DNA of 59,248 nucleotides, from NCBI GenBank assembly GCA_036381235.1, contig DASVDE010000020.1, positions 1 through 59,248 on the forward strand, in the 5' to 3' direction. Made by a program: the position numbers and the translations under genes. The stretch is from DASVDE01 sp036381235. GTDB taxonomy: Bacteria; Actinomycetota; Thermoleophilia; Solirubrobacterales; 70-9. The notes beneath the pieces were generated by a model. It did not search any database. It was not told the origin of the DNA and saw nothing but the letters and a program-made list of their open reading frames with translations. This document shows, one piece after another, positions 42,618-50,263 of this stretch (position 1 is its first letter; every line of letters starts with the position of its first letter).

Positions 42618-44897
42618 ATGACTTCCCGTGTTGACATGCATTGCCATTCCACCGCTTCGCAGCTATCGCGGCTGGGTGTCCAGCGCTCGCTGGGGTTGCC
42701 CGAGTGCGCCACATCGCCAGAGGAGGTCTACGAGCTGGCAAAGCGCAGGGGAATGGACTTCGTGACGATCACCGACCACGACACGATCGACGGTTGCCTG
42801 GAGCTGGCCGACCGTCCCGACTGCTTCGTCTCCGAGGAGCTGACCGCCCGCTTCGCCGGCGAGCCCCAGGCGGTTCACATCCTTTGCTACGGGATCACTC
42901 CCGGAGACCACGAGTGGCTGCAGGCACATGCCGGCGACCTCGAGGCCTGCGCCGCCTACCTTGACGAGAACGAGGTCGCCTGCGCGCTGGCGCACCCGTT
43001 CTACAATGTCGCCGCCCCTCTCACCAGGCGCCACCGCCGTCGCCTGGCGGAGCTGTTCGGGGTCTGGGAGGTGCGCAACGGTTCGCGCGCCGCGGAGCTG
43101 AATATGCCGGCGGCTGTCTACATAGACACCCATGGCGGTACCGGCATCGGCGGTTCCGACGATCATGCCGGCGTTGACGTCGGCCGCACCTTCACCGAGG
43201 CGCCGGCCGCGTCCACGCCGGAAGAGTTTCTGCGCCATATCCGCCGCGGCGCCGAGGTGAACGCCGGCGGCGAGCAGGGCAGCGCCGCCAAGTGGGCGCA
43301 CGCCGCGATGGCGCTCGCGACCCGCGCCCTCGTCCCCGATGGAGGGACCGGGGGCGGGGGCGCGCCCGATCCTGCTGCGGTGCTGAAGATCGCACAGCGG
43401 GTGATCTCCCAGGGTGCCGTGCGCGAGGGCAAGGTCGCCACCGATATCGGACCTGACGATGCGCGCGCGCTGCTCGAGGCGTGGCTGGGATCGGTGGGGA
43501 TCGAGGCTCGTGGCCCCGAGCTGCTCGCCCTGCTGCAGGCCGAGGACTTCTCCCATGCCGGCCTTTACCGCCGTGCCCGCCGCGCTCATGAGCGACGGCT
43601 GCGCCGCTCGGTGGCGGGCGGAGTCGAGGCGGCCTCCCGTGGCGATGTCGCCGTGGCGATGAATGGCCTCTTCGAGTCCCTCGTTCCGGCGATTCCCTAC
43701 GCGCCGTCGGCGGCGTTCCTCGGCGCCGAGAGGGCGAAGCTCGCCCGGCGTGAGGGGGAGTCGCCGCGGGTGGCGCTGATTGCCGACGGGATCGAGTCGA
43801 TGCACGGTGTCACTCGCGCGATCGAGCAGATCCGCGAGCGTGGCGTACTCGGCTTCGAGGTCGAAGTGATCGGCACCGACGCCGGCGTCGACCGTCGCCT
43901 GCCCGCGGCTGCGGAGCTGGAAGTCCCCTTCTATGAGGGTTTGAGGCTCGGCGTTCCCGGGCTTCCGGACCTGGTCGAGACACTCGCCGAGGGCCGCTAC
44001 GACCTGATCCACGTCGTCGCCCCCGGCCCCGCCGGCGTCGCCGCCGCCTTGCTGAGCCGCGTCACCGGGATGCCCCTCCTTGGCAGCTACCACACAGAGC
44101 TCGCCGATTACGCCGGGCTGCGCAGCGGCGACCATGCCCTGGAAGCGATCGCGCGTGCGGCGCTTGGCGCCTTCTACGCCGCGCCCTCGGTGGTTCTCTC
44201 GCCCAGCCCGGCGGCTGATGGCTCGCTCACTGCGCTCGGCGTCATGCCGGAGCGGATCGGCCGCTGGGAGCGCGGCGTCGACCTCTCCCGCTTCGATCCG
44301 GCGAAAGCCGATCGCGACGCTTATCCCGGCGAGCTGAAGGTCCTCTACGCGGGACGGCTGACCCGCGAGAAGGGGGTCGACTTGCTTGCCGAGAGCTTCT
44401 TGGCGGCGCGCCGTGCCGACCCGCGCCTGCATCTGCTGCTGGCCGGCGGGGGCCCTGAGGAGAGCGAGCTGCGCGAGCGGCTCGGCGAGCACGCCACCTT
44501 TCTCGGCTGGCTCGAAGACGAGGAGCTGGCTCGTGTCTACGCCAGCGCCGACGTCTTTCTCTTCTGCAGCCGCACGGACACCTACGGGCAGGTTGTGTTG
44601 GAGGCCGGTGCCAGTGGGCTGCCGATCGTCGTCGTTGCCGAGGGTGGGCCGGCGGCCCTGGTTGAGAATCGCCACACCGGCATGCTCTGCCGGCCCGACC
44701 CCGACCATCTGGCCGGAACCCTGCTGCAGCTCGCGGGCGAGCCGCTTTTGCGTCGCCGCCTCGGCGTCGCCGGCGAGCGCTTCGCCCGTTCTCGTTCCTG
44801 GGAGCGCGCGTTGGAACAGCTTGCCGCCGGCTATGGCCGCGTCCTCGAGCACGCGGCTTCCCGGGACGAGCGGCAGGCCGCCGCCCAGGCTGCCTGA
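42618..44897 (+). CDS. PHP-domain and GT4 glycosyltransferase fusion protein
   Basis: 759 residues from ATG 42618, with GAGGGAG upstream. Residues about 1-210 form a PHP metal-dependent phosphoesterase domain: DMHCHSTAS, DFVTITDHDTIDGC, LAHPFYNV and GGSDDHAG carry the usual His/Asp metal ligands. From about residue 380 there is a GT-B glycosyltransferase of family 4: RVALIADGIESMHG, GSYHTELADYAG, KVLYAGRLTREKGVDLLAESF and DTYGQVVLEAGASGLPIV with the E-x7-E nucleotide-sugar motif. Such enzymes glycosylate diacylglycerol or phosphoinositols. A Pho-box-like site precedes it, suggesting glycolipid synthesis under phosphate starvation. ppk follows by 19 bases. Confidence 0.85.
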   Translation: MTSRVDMHCHSTASQLSRLGVQRSLGLPECATSPEEVYELAKRRGMDFVTITDHDTIDGCLELADRPDCFVSEELTARFAGEPQAVHILCYGITPGDHEWLQAHAGDLEACAAYLDENEVACALAHPFYNVAAPLTRRHRRRLAELFGVWEVRNGSRAAELNMPAAVYIDTHGGTGIGGSDDHAGVDVGRTFTEAPAASTPEEFLRHIRRGAEVNAGGEQGSAAKWAHAAMALATRALVPDGGTGGGGAPDPAAVLKIAQRVISQGAVREGKVATDIGPDDARALLEAWLGSVGIEARGPELLALLQAEDFSHAGLYRRARRAHERRLRRSVAGGVEAASRGDVAVAMNGLFESLVPAIPYAPSAAFLGAERAKLARREGESPRVALIADGIESMHGVTRAIEQIRERGVLGFEVEVIGTDAGVDRRLPAAAELEVPFYEGLRLGVPGLPDLVETLAEGRYDLIHVVAPGPAGVAAALLSRVTGMPLLGSYHTELADYAGLRSGDHALEAIARAALGAFYAAPSVVLSPSPAADGSLTALGVMPERIGRWERGVDLSRFDPAKADRDAYPGELKVLYAGRLTREKGVDLLAESFLAARRADPRLHLLLAGGGPEESELRERLGEHATFLGWLEDEELARVYASADVFLFCSRTDTYGQVVLEAGASGLPIVVVAEGGPAALVENRHTGMLCRPDPDHLAGTLLQLAGEPLLRRRLGVAGERFARSRSWERALEQLAAGYGRVLEHAASRDERQAAAQAA

Positions 44898-44916
44898 TCC
44901 CGGGGAGAGGCCGATC

Positions 44917-47019
44917 GTGCCTCAGTACGATGGCCCGATCGACGATCCGGAGCTCTATTTCAACCGCGAGCTGTCCTGGCTCGACTTCAACCAGCGCGTG
45001 CTGGAGCTTGCCGAGGGCGGTGAGGTGCCGCTGTTGGAGCGGGTGCGCTTCTGCGCGATCTACGCCTCCAACCTCGACGAGTTCTTCATGGTGCGGGTCG
45101 CCGGGCTCTTCGACCAGCTTGACGCCGGAATCGACGCGCGCGGGCCCGACGGCCTCGCCCCCGGCGCCCAGATCGATGCGATCCAAGCGCGAGTGCTGGA
45201 GCTCGACCAGCGCCTTCATGCATGTTTCGATGGAACCCTGCGACCCGCCCTGGAAGAGGAAGGGATCAGGATCGTCTCTCTGGAGACGGCGAGCCCGGAG
45301 GAACGGAGGGAGATCGACACCCGCTTCCACGAGCAGGTCTTCCCGGCGCTGACCCCGTTGGTGATCGGCCTCGGTCGGCCGTTCCCTTATATCTCCAACC
45401 TCTCGCTCAGCCTCGGCGTGCTGTTGCGCGACCCCGAGAGCGGCACCGAGATCATCGCCCGCGTCAAGGTGCCGAAGGAGCTGCTCGGCCGCTTCCTGCC
45501 GGTTGGGGAGGACGGCAAGGCGTTCGTGCCTCTGGAGGAGGCGATTGCCGCCAACCTCGACGCGCTGTTCCCCGGCACCGAGGTGATCGACCACGGCTAC
45601 TTCCGCGTCACACGCGACGCCGACTTCACGGTCAGCGATGAGGCCGACGATCTGCTCCAGGCGGTTCAGGACGAGATTCGCCGCCGCCGCTTCGGCGAGG
45701 TGGTACGGCTGGAGATCGCTGCCGGGATGAACCCGAAGCTGCGCGAGCAGCTGATCGACGCGCTGCGGCTGGAGGAGCGCGAGGTCTATGACGTCGACGG
45801 CCTGATCGGCCTCGACGACCTCACTCTGATCGCCGATGTCCCCGGCCATGGCGAGTTGCGCTATCCGCCATGGACCCCGGTCACCCAGCCGCGCCTGCAG
45901 GGTGAGGACGATGAGCCGGTCGACATGTTCGCGACGATTCGTCAGGGGGACCTGCTCGTCCACCACCCCTATGACTCCTTCTCCAGCTCGGTGGAGCGCT
46001 TCGTCGAGCAGGCGGTTGCCGACCCCGACGTGCTGGCGATCAAGCACACCGTCTACCGGACCAGCGACGACTCACCGCTCGTTCCCTGCCTGATTCGGGC
46101 TTCCGAGCGCGGCAAGCAGGCGGTCTGCATGGTCGAGCTGAAAGCCCGCTTCGACGAGGAGGCCAACATCCACTGGGCGAAGTCCCTGGAGGAGGCGGGC
46201 GTGCACGTCGTCTATGGCATCCCGGGGTTGAAGACGCACGTGAAGGCGATCCTCGTCGCCCGCCGCGAGGGCGATCGCGTGCGCGAGTACGTCCACATCG
46301 GCACCGGCAACTACCACCCGAAGACCGCCCGCCTCTACACCGACTTCGGCCTTTTCACCGCCGACCCGGAGATCGGCGCCGACGTCGCCGAGATGTTCAA
46401 CTTCCTCACCGGCTACGGGCGGCCGGCGGAGTACCGCAAGGTGCTGGTCTCGCCGACGACGATGCGCGACCGGATCGTCGAGGAGATCGAGCGCACGGTG
46501 GAGGCCCATCGTGGCGGCAAGGAGGCGCGGATCGCGCTGAAGATGAACTCGCTGGTCGACGCCGGTTGCATCCAGGCGCTGTACGAGGCCTCGCGGGCGG
46601 GGGTGCGGGTCGACCTCAACGTGCGCGGAATCTGCTGTCTGCGGCCGGGGGTGCCCGGGATCTCGGAGAATATTCGCGTCGTCTCGATCGTCGGCCGCTT
46701 CCTCGAGCACTCGCGCGTCTACGCCTTCCAGCGTGGGGAGGAGACGCGGGTGCTGATGGGCTCCGCCGACCTGATGCCGCGCAACCTCGACAGCCGGGTG
46801 GAGCTGGTCGCCCCTGTGGGGGACCCGGAGCTGCGAGCCGAGCTGCTCGACGTGTTGGAGCGTTGCTTCGCCGAGAACGCCAACGCCTGGGAGCTGGGCG
46901 CCGACGGGGAGTGGACGCGGCTGAGCGTTCCCGATGAGGAGCGCCGCAGCATCCAGGAGGAGTTGCGCGAGCACCACGCGGCGCGCGCCGCCGAGCACCT
47001 CGCGGCGGCGGCTGGCTGA
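44917..47019 (+). CDS. ppk: Polyphosphate kinase 1
   Basis: 700 residues from GTG 44917, with GGGGAGAGG upstream. N domain: YFNRELSWLDFNQRVLELAEGGEVPLLERVRFCAIYASNLDEFFMVRVAGL, the PPK1 hallmark. Catalytic domains: LAIKHTVYRTSDDSP, VELKARFDEEANIHWAKSLEEAGVHVVYGIPGLKTHVKAILV with the phosphorylated His, YVHIGTGNYHPKTARLYTDFGLFT and RFLEHSRVYAFQRG with the second His. It makes polyphosphate reversibly from ATP at the membrane. Full length. Confidence 0.98.
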   Translation: MPQYDGPIDDPELYFNRELSWLDFNQRVLELAEGGEVPLLERVRFCAIYASNLDEFFMVRVAGLFDQLDAGIDARGPDGLAPGAQIDAIQARVLELDQRLHACFDGTLRPALEEEGIRIVSLETASPEERREIDTRFHEQVFPALTPLVIGLGRPFPYISNLSLSLGVLLRDPESGTEIIARVKVPKELLGRFLPVGEDGKAFVPLEEAIAANLDALFPGTEVIDHGYFRVTRDADFTVSDEADDLLQAVQDEIRRRRFGEVVRLEIAAGMNPKLREQLIDALRLEEREVYDVDGLIGLDDLTLIADVPGHGELRYPPWTPVTQPRLQGEDDEPVDMFATIRQGDLLVHHPYDSFSSSVERFVEQAVADPDVLAIKHTVYRTSDDSPLVPCLIRASERGKQAVCMVELKARFDEEANIHWAKSLEEAGVHVVYGIPGLKTHVKAILVARREGDRVREYVHIGTGNYHPKTARLYTDFGLFTADPEIGADVAEMFNFLTGYGRPAEYRKVLVSPTTMRDRIVEEIERTVEAHRGGKEARIALKMNSLVDAGCIQALYEASRAGVRVDLNVRGICCLRPGVPGISENIRVVSIVGRFLEHSRVYAFQRGEETRVLMGSADLMPRNLDSRVELVAPVGDPELRAELLDVLERCFAENANAWELGADGEWTRLSVPDEERRSIQEELREHHAARAAEHLAAAAG

Positions 47020-47055
47020 GGCGGCGGGGACCGGCTCGACCTCTAGGATGCGCTT

Positions 47056-47676
47056 GTGGCGCGCCTTTCCCTCCTGCCCCGCGATCGCACCTTCTTCGAC
47101 CTCTTCATCGAGGCGGGGCAAAACAGCGTTCACGCCTCCCGACTGCTGGATCAGATGATGAACTCGTGGCCCGAGGACGAGGGGCTCTCACGGGAGATCC
47201 TCAAGGCCGAGCAGGAGGGAGACCGGATCACCCACGACATCATTCAGCGGCTCAACTCCACCTTTGTTACGCCGATCGATCGCGAGGACATCTACAACCT
47301 GGCGACGCAGATGGACGACATCGTCGACTACGCCGAGGAGGCCGCCGATTTCCTCGGCCTCTACAAGATCGAGGCGCCGATGTCGCAGGCCCAGGCCCTG
47401 ACTAAGGTCTTGGTCCAGTCCTGCGAGCAGCTCGCCGCGGGACTCGAGCACCTGCGCGATTTCAAGGACCTCGACGGATACTGGATCGAGATCCACCGGC
47501 TGGAGAACGAGGGCGACCGGATCTCCCGCGACGCGGTCGCCTCCCTCTTCTCCAACGGGATCGACCCGATGGTCGTGATCCGCTGGAAGGACATGTTCGC
47601 GGTGCTCGAGAATGCGATCGACGCGACCGAGACCGCAGCCCAGATAATCGAGGGCATCGTCATCAAGAACTCGTGA
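47056..47676 (+). CDS. DUF47/PhoU-like phosphate transport regulator
   Basis: 206 residues from GTG 47056. FFDLFIEAGQNSVHASRLLDQMM, ILKAEQEGDRITHDIIQRLNSTFVTPIDREDIYNLATQMDDIVDYAEEAADFLGLY is the DUF47 core, ending WKDMFAVLENAIDATETAAQIIEGIVIKNS, a PhoU-like helical bundle with acidic metal-binding motifs. These proteins usually accompany Pit transporters and regulate them, as here. Confidence 0.93.
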   Translation: MARLSLLPRDRTFFDLFIEAGQNSVHASRLLDQMMNSWPEDEGLSREILKAEQEGDRITHDIIQRLNSTFVTPIDREDIYNLATQMDDIVDYAEEAADFLGLYKIEAPMSQAQALTKVLVQSCEQLAAGLEHLRDFKDLDGYWIEIHRLENEGDRISRDAVASLFSNGIDPMVVIRWKDMFAVLENAIDATETAAQIIEGIVIKNS

Positions 47677-47775
47677 CGGCCTCAGATCGTCGCCATTCTG
47701 CGTCCTCGGTCGCTCGCGTGCGGAGCACGCCACGCTCCCTGCGTCCTTGTCTGACAACGCCTGGGGCTCGTCACT
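47677..47775. repeat. Intergenic spacer with direct repeats and a small hairpin
   Basis: 99 bases between the DUF47 and pit genes. CTGCGTCCT occurs twice (47698-47706 and 47738-47746), framing a GCGTGC-GGAG-CACGC hairpin. No coding sense is seen; it may be an intergenic repeat unit, but other copies were not seen in this window. Confidence 0.3.
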
Positions 47776-48873
47776 GTGGACTCTGACCTGATCCTGGTCA
47801 TCGTCGTCGCCACGGCGCTCGCCTTCGACTTCACCAACGGCTTCCACGACACCGCCAACGTGGTCGCCACCTCGATCTCCACCGGGGCGGCACGACCGCA
47901 GGTGGCGATCGGAATGGCGGCACTGCTCAACTTCGTCGGCGCCTTCATCTCGATCTCGGTTGCGGCGACGGTGGCCAATGACGTGGTCAATGCCGACGTA
48001 ATCACTCCGACGATCGTCTTCGCCGGGTTGATAGGGGCGATCGCCTGGAACCTGATCACCTGGTCATTCGGCCTTCCCTCCAGCTCTTCGCACGCGTTGA
48101 TCGGCGGAGTGGTCGGCTCGGCTGTGGCCGCGGCGGGGTTCGACGCCGTGCTTGCCGATGGGCTGCTCGGCAAGGTTCTGATCCCGGCTGTGATCGCTCC
48201 GGTGTTGGCGTTCGGGGTCGCCGGCCTGGCGATCGGGCTCGTCTATCGGATCGTGGGACGGCAGCGTCCGGGAGTCGTGACCCGCGGGTTCAGGTACGGG
48301 CAGATCGTTTCCGGCGGCCTGTTGGCGTTGGCGCACGGAACCAACGACGCGCAAAAGACGATGGGGGTGATCACCCTGGCCCTGATCGCCAACGGCAGCT
48401 TGGGCGCGGATGCGGACCCGCCGCTCTGGGTGATCGTCTCGGCAGCTACCGCGATTGCCCTCGGCACCTACAGCGGCGGCTGGCGGATCATCAAAACGAC
48501 GGGCACGCGCATCATCAAGATGGACGCTGCGCAGGGCTTTTCCTCGCAGGGCGCGGGGGCGACGGTGATTCTCGCCTCGACCCACTTCGGTTTTCCCCTC
48601 TCGACCACGCATGTGATCAACGGTGGGGTTATGGGTGCCGGGGCTGGCAAGCGCGTTTCGGCGGTGCGGTGGGGGGTGGCCGGGAACATCGTCGTCGCCT
48701 GGCTGCTCACCCTTCCCGCTGCGGCCGCGATCGGCGCCGTCGCCTACGGGATGACCGCGATCTTCGGCAGCGGCGCCCTGGGGCCGGTGCTGGTGGCGGC
48801 AATGGCGCTCTTTCTGGTGGTTGCGGCCTTTGCGCGTCGTTCCCAACGGGGCGCTCCGGTGCCGGCGAGCTGA
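47776..48873 (+). CDS. pit: Low-affinity inorganic phosphate transporter, PiT family
   Basis: 365 residues from GTG 47776, around ten membrane helices. The two PiT signatures are visible: ALAFDFTNGFHDTANVVATSISTGAARPQVAI at the N-terminus and GGLLALAHGTNDAQKTMGVI in the second half, with IWSFGLPSSSSHALIGGVVG-like and STHFGFPLSTTHVINGGVMGAG loops. It imports metal-phosphate with a proton. DUF47 regulator upstream. Confidence 0.95.
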   Translation: MDSDLILVIVVATALAFDFTNGFHDTANVVATSISTGAARPQVAIGMAALLNFVGAFISISVAATVANDVVNADVITPTIVFAGLIGAIAWNLITWSFGLPSSSSHALIGGVVGSAVAAAGFDAVLADGLLGKVLIPAVIAPVLAFGVAGLAIGLVYRIVGRQRPGVVTRGFRYGQIVSGGLLALAHGTNDAQKTMGVITLALIANGSLGADADPPLWVIVSAATAIALGTYSGGWRIIKTTGTRIIKMDAAQGFSSQGAGATVILASTHFGFPLSTTHVINGGVMGAGAGKRVSAVRWGVAGNIVVAWLLTLPAAAAIGAVAYGMTAIFGSGALGPVLVAAMALFLVVAAFARRSQRGAPVPAS

Positions 48874-48876
48874 GCC

Positions 48877-49113
48877 ATGGCAGTGGTGGTTGAGACCAAG
48901 GAGCTGCTTCAGACGGTCGTCGCGTCGGTGGTCGCCGGGGTTGGGGTGACCGTTGTCTTCTCGGTCGCGATCTGGGGTGCGGCCCGCTTCGTCGATCTCA
49001 ATCGCAACGACCGCCCGCTGGCGGCCGGGGCCGCCGCGACGCTCGCCTCTCTCGCCCTGCTTGCAACGCTCGCCAGCGTGGTCTTCGGCATCGTCGTGAT
49101 GACTTCGAAGTAG
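48877..49113 (+). CDS. Small two-helix membrane protein, unknown
   Basis: 78 residues, 3 bases after pit. Two membrane helices (VVASVVAGVGVTVVFSVAIWGAARF and AAGAAATLASLALLATLASVVFGIVV) separated by a DLNRNDRP loop. No family recognised; close coupling with pit suggests a minor role in phosphate transport or its regulation. Confidence 0.75.
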   Translation: MAVVVETKELLQTVVASVVAGVGVTVVFSVAIWGAARFVDLNRNDRPLAAGAAATLASLALLATLASVVFGIVVMTSK

Positions 49114-49131
49114 CCCGTAAGCTTTCGTTTC

Positions 49132-49482
49132 ATGCGCACCCTGCGCGACGTGACGATCATCATGGCCCTTGCCTTCGCGGTGGCCTTCGCACCGGCCGGA
49201 GGGAATGTGACGGAGGCGCTGCTGACCGCGCTGACCATGGGATTCCTCGCGGCGTTGGCCTGGATGGTCTATGTGCTGAGCCGTCAGAACCAACTGACGC
49301 TGGCCACGCTCAGCGACGGACGGCGAGGCATTCTCTATGCGGCGATTGGTTTGATCGCGCTGCTTATCGCCGGCGCCGATGAGATGTTCGCCAGCGGCGG
49401 CGGCACCTTGGCCTGGATCCTCCTACTAGGGGCCGCGGTCGCGGCGATCTGGCGAGTGTGGACCGAAGCCAACACCTACTGA
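49132..49482 (+). CDS. Four-helix membrane protein, unknown
   Basis: 116 residues. Hydrophobic segments ITIIMALAFAVAF-like, ALLTALTMGFLAALAWMVYVL, GILYAAIGLIALLIAGADEM and LAWILLLGAAVAAIWRVW suggest four membrane helices. 18 bases after the previous gene, perhaps the end of the pit operon. No family recognised. Confidence 0.7.
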   Translation: MRTLRDVTIIMALAFAVAFAPAGGNVTEALLTALTMGFLAALAWMVYVLSRQNQLTLATLSDGRRGILYAAIGLIALLIAGADEMFASGGGTLAWILLLGAAVAAIWRVWTEANTY

Positions 49483-49578
49483 GCAGTCGATCAGGTGTGT
49501 CGGGCTTGGCACGGGGCATTGACGCTTTTGTTCGTCTGAGCGAGTAACGCGTGCGTCGCGGTCTGGGACGGTCGGGAT

Positions 49579-49935
49579 GTGCCGCCCCAGATCGCCAGCA
49601 GCGCAGTCCACAGGGAGGGCGGGACCGCCTCGGTCGAGTTGATCGCGGCGATTCCGTTCCTGCTGTTGGCGATCCTGGTGGCGGCACAGGTCGGCCTCGC
49701 CGGCCAGGCGCTGTGGTCGGCGAGCGTCGCCGCAAGGGCCGGCGCAAGGGCAGAGCTGGTCGGTGGCGACGGCGCCGCGGCGGCCCGGAAGGCGTTGCCG
49801 TCGTCTATGCGCCCCGGAGCGAAGGTCGACGACTCGGAAGAGGTCTCGGTCCGGGTAGGTGTGCCGCGACTGCTGCCGATCCTGCCCCGAATCATGGTCG
49901 GAGCGAAGACCACGCTGGAGCCCGGCGATGGGTAG
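49579..49935 (+). CDS. TadE-like pseudopilin
   Basis: 118 residues from GTG 49579. The EGGTASVELIAAIPFLLLAILVAAQVGLAG segment is the class III (Flp/Tad) prepilin-like signature: a Glu five residues after the GG-like junction and a 20-residue hydrophobic helix. The remainder is a short exported domain. TadE-like proteins assist Flp pilus or secretion-system assembly; no tadA/B/C genes are near. Confidence 0.8.
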   Translation: MPPQIASSAVHREGGTASVELIAAIPFLLLAILVAAQVGLAGQALWSASVAARAGARAELVGGDGAAAARKALPSSMRPGAKVDDSEEVSVRVGVPRLLPILPRIMVGAKTTLEPGDG

Positions 49936-50263
49936 CGAGCGCGGTCAGGCGTCGGTCGAGCTCGTCGCTGCTCTTCCCGCCCTGCTGCTTGCCGCTCTGC
50001 TGGCGTTTCAGCTGCTCGCCGCCGGCTATGCCTTGACCCTGGCCGATGGTGCCGCCGAGGCCGGGGCGCTGGCGCTGGCTTCGGGTGGCTCGGCAGCCGA
50101 CGCCGTTCGCGATGCGCTGCCGGGTTGGGCGGAGGACGATGTCGACGTATCCGTCAGGGGTGGTCGCGTCACGGTGCGGCTGCGGCCGCCCTCGCCGCTG
50201 CGCGGCATCGCCCGGCACCTCGCGGTCACTTCCTCCGCCGCCGCGCGGCCGGCGTCCCCATGA
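49928..50263 (+). CDS. Second TadE-like pseudopilin
   Basis: 111 residues from ATG 49928, overlapping the previous stop by 8 bases. It begins MGSERGQASVELVAALPALLLAALLAFQLLAAGYALTLADGAAEAGALALASGG, a textbook TadE-type helix after an RGQASVEL motif. The short C-terminal domain (VDVSVRGGRVTVRLRPPSPL) is beta-like. Overlaps the next start (ATGA). Confidence 0.8.
   Translation: MGSERGQASVELVAALPALLLAALLAFQLLAAGYALTLADGAAEAGALALASGGSAADAVRDALPGWAEDDVDVSVRGGRVTVRLRPPSPLRGIARHLAVTSSAAARPASP

Noticed and set aside
42663..44852. 729-codon minus-strand open frame opposite the PHP-glycosyltransferase gene
   Set aside because: Antisense shadow; the plus strand holds recognisable PHP and GT4 motifs.
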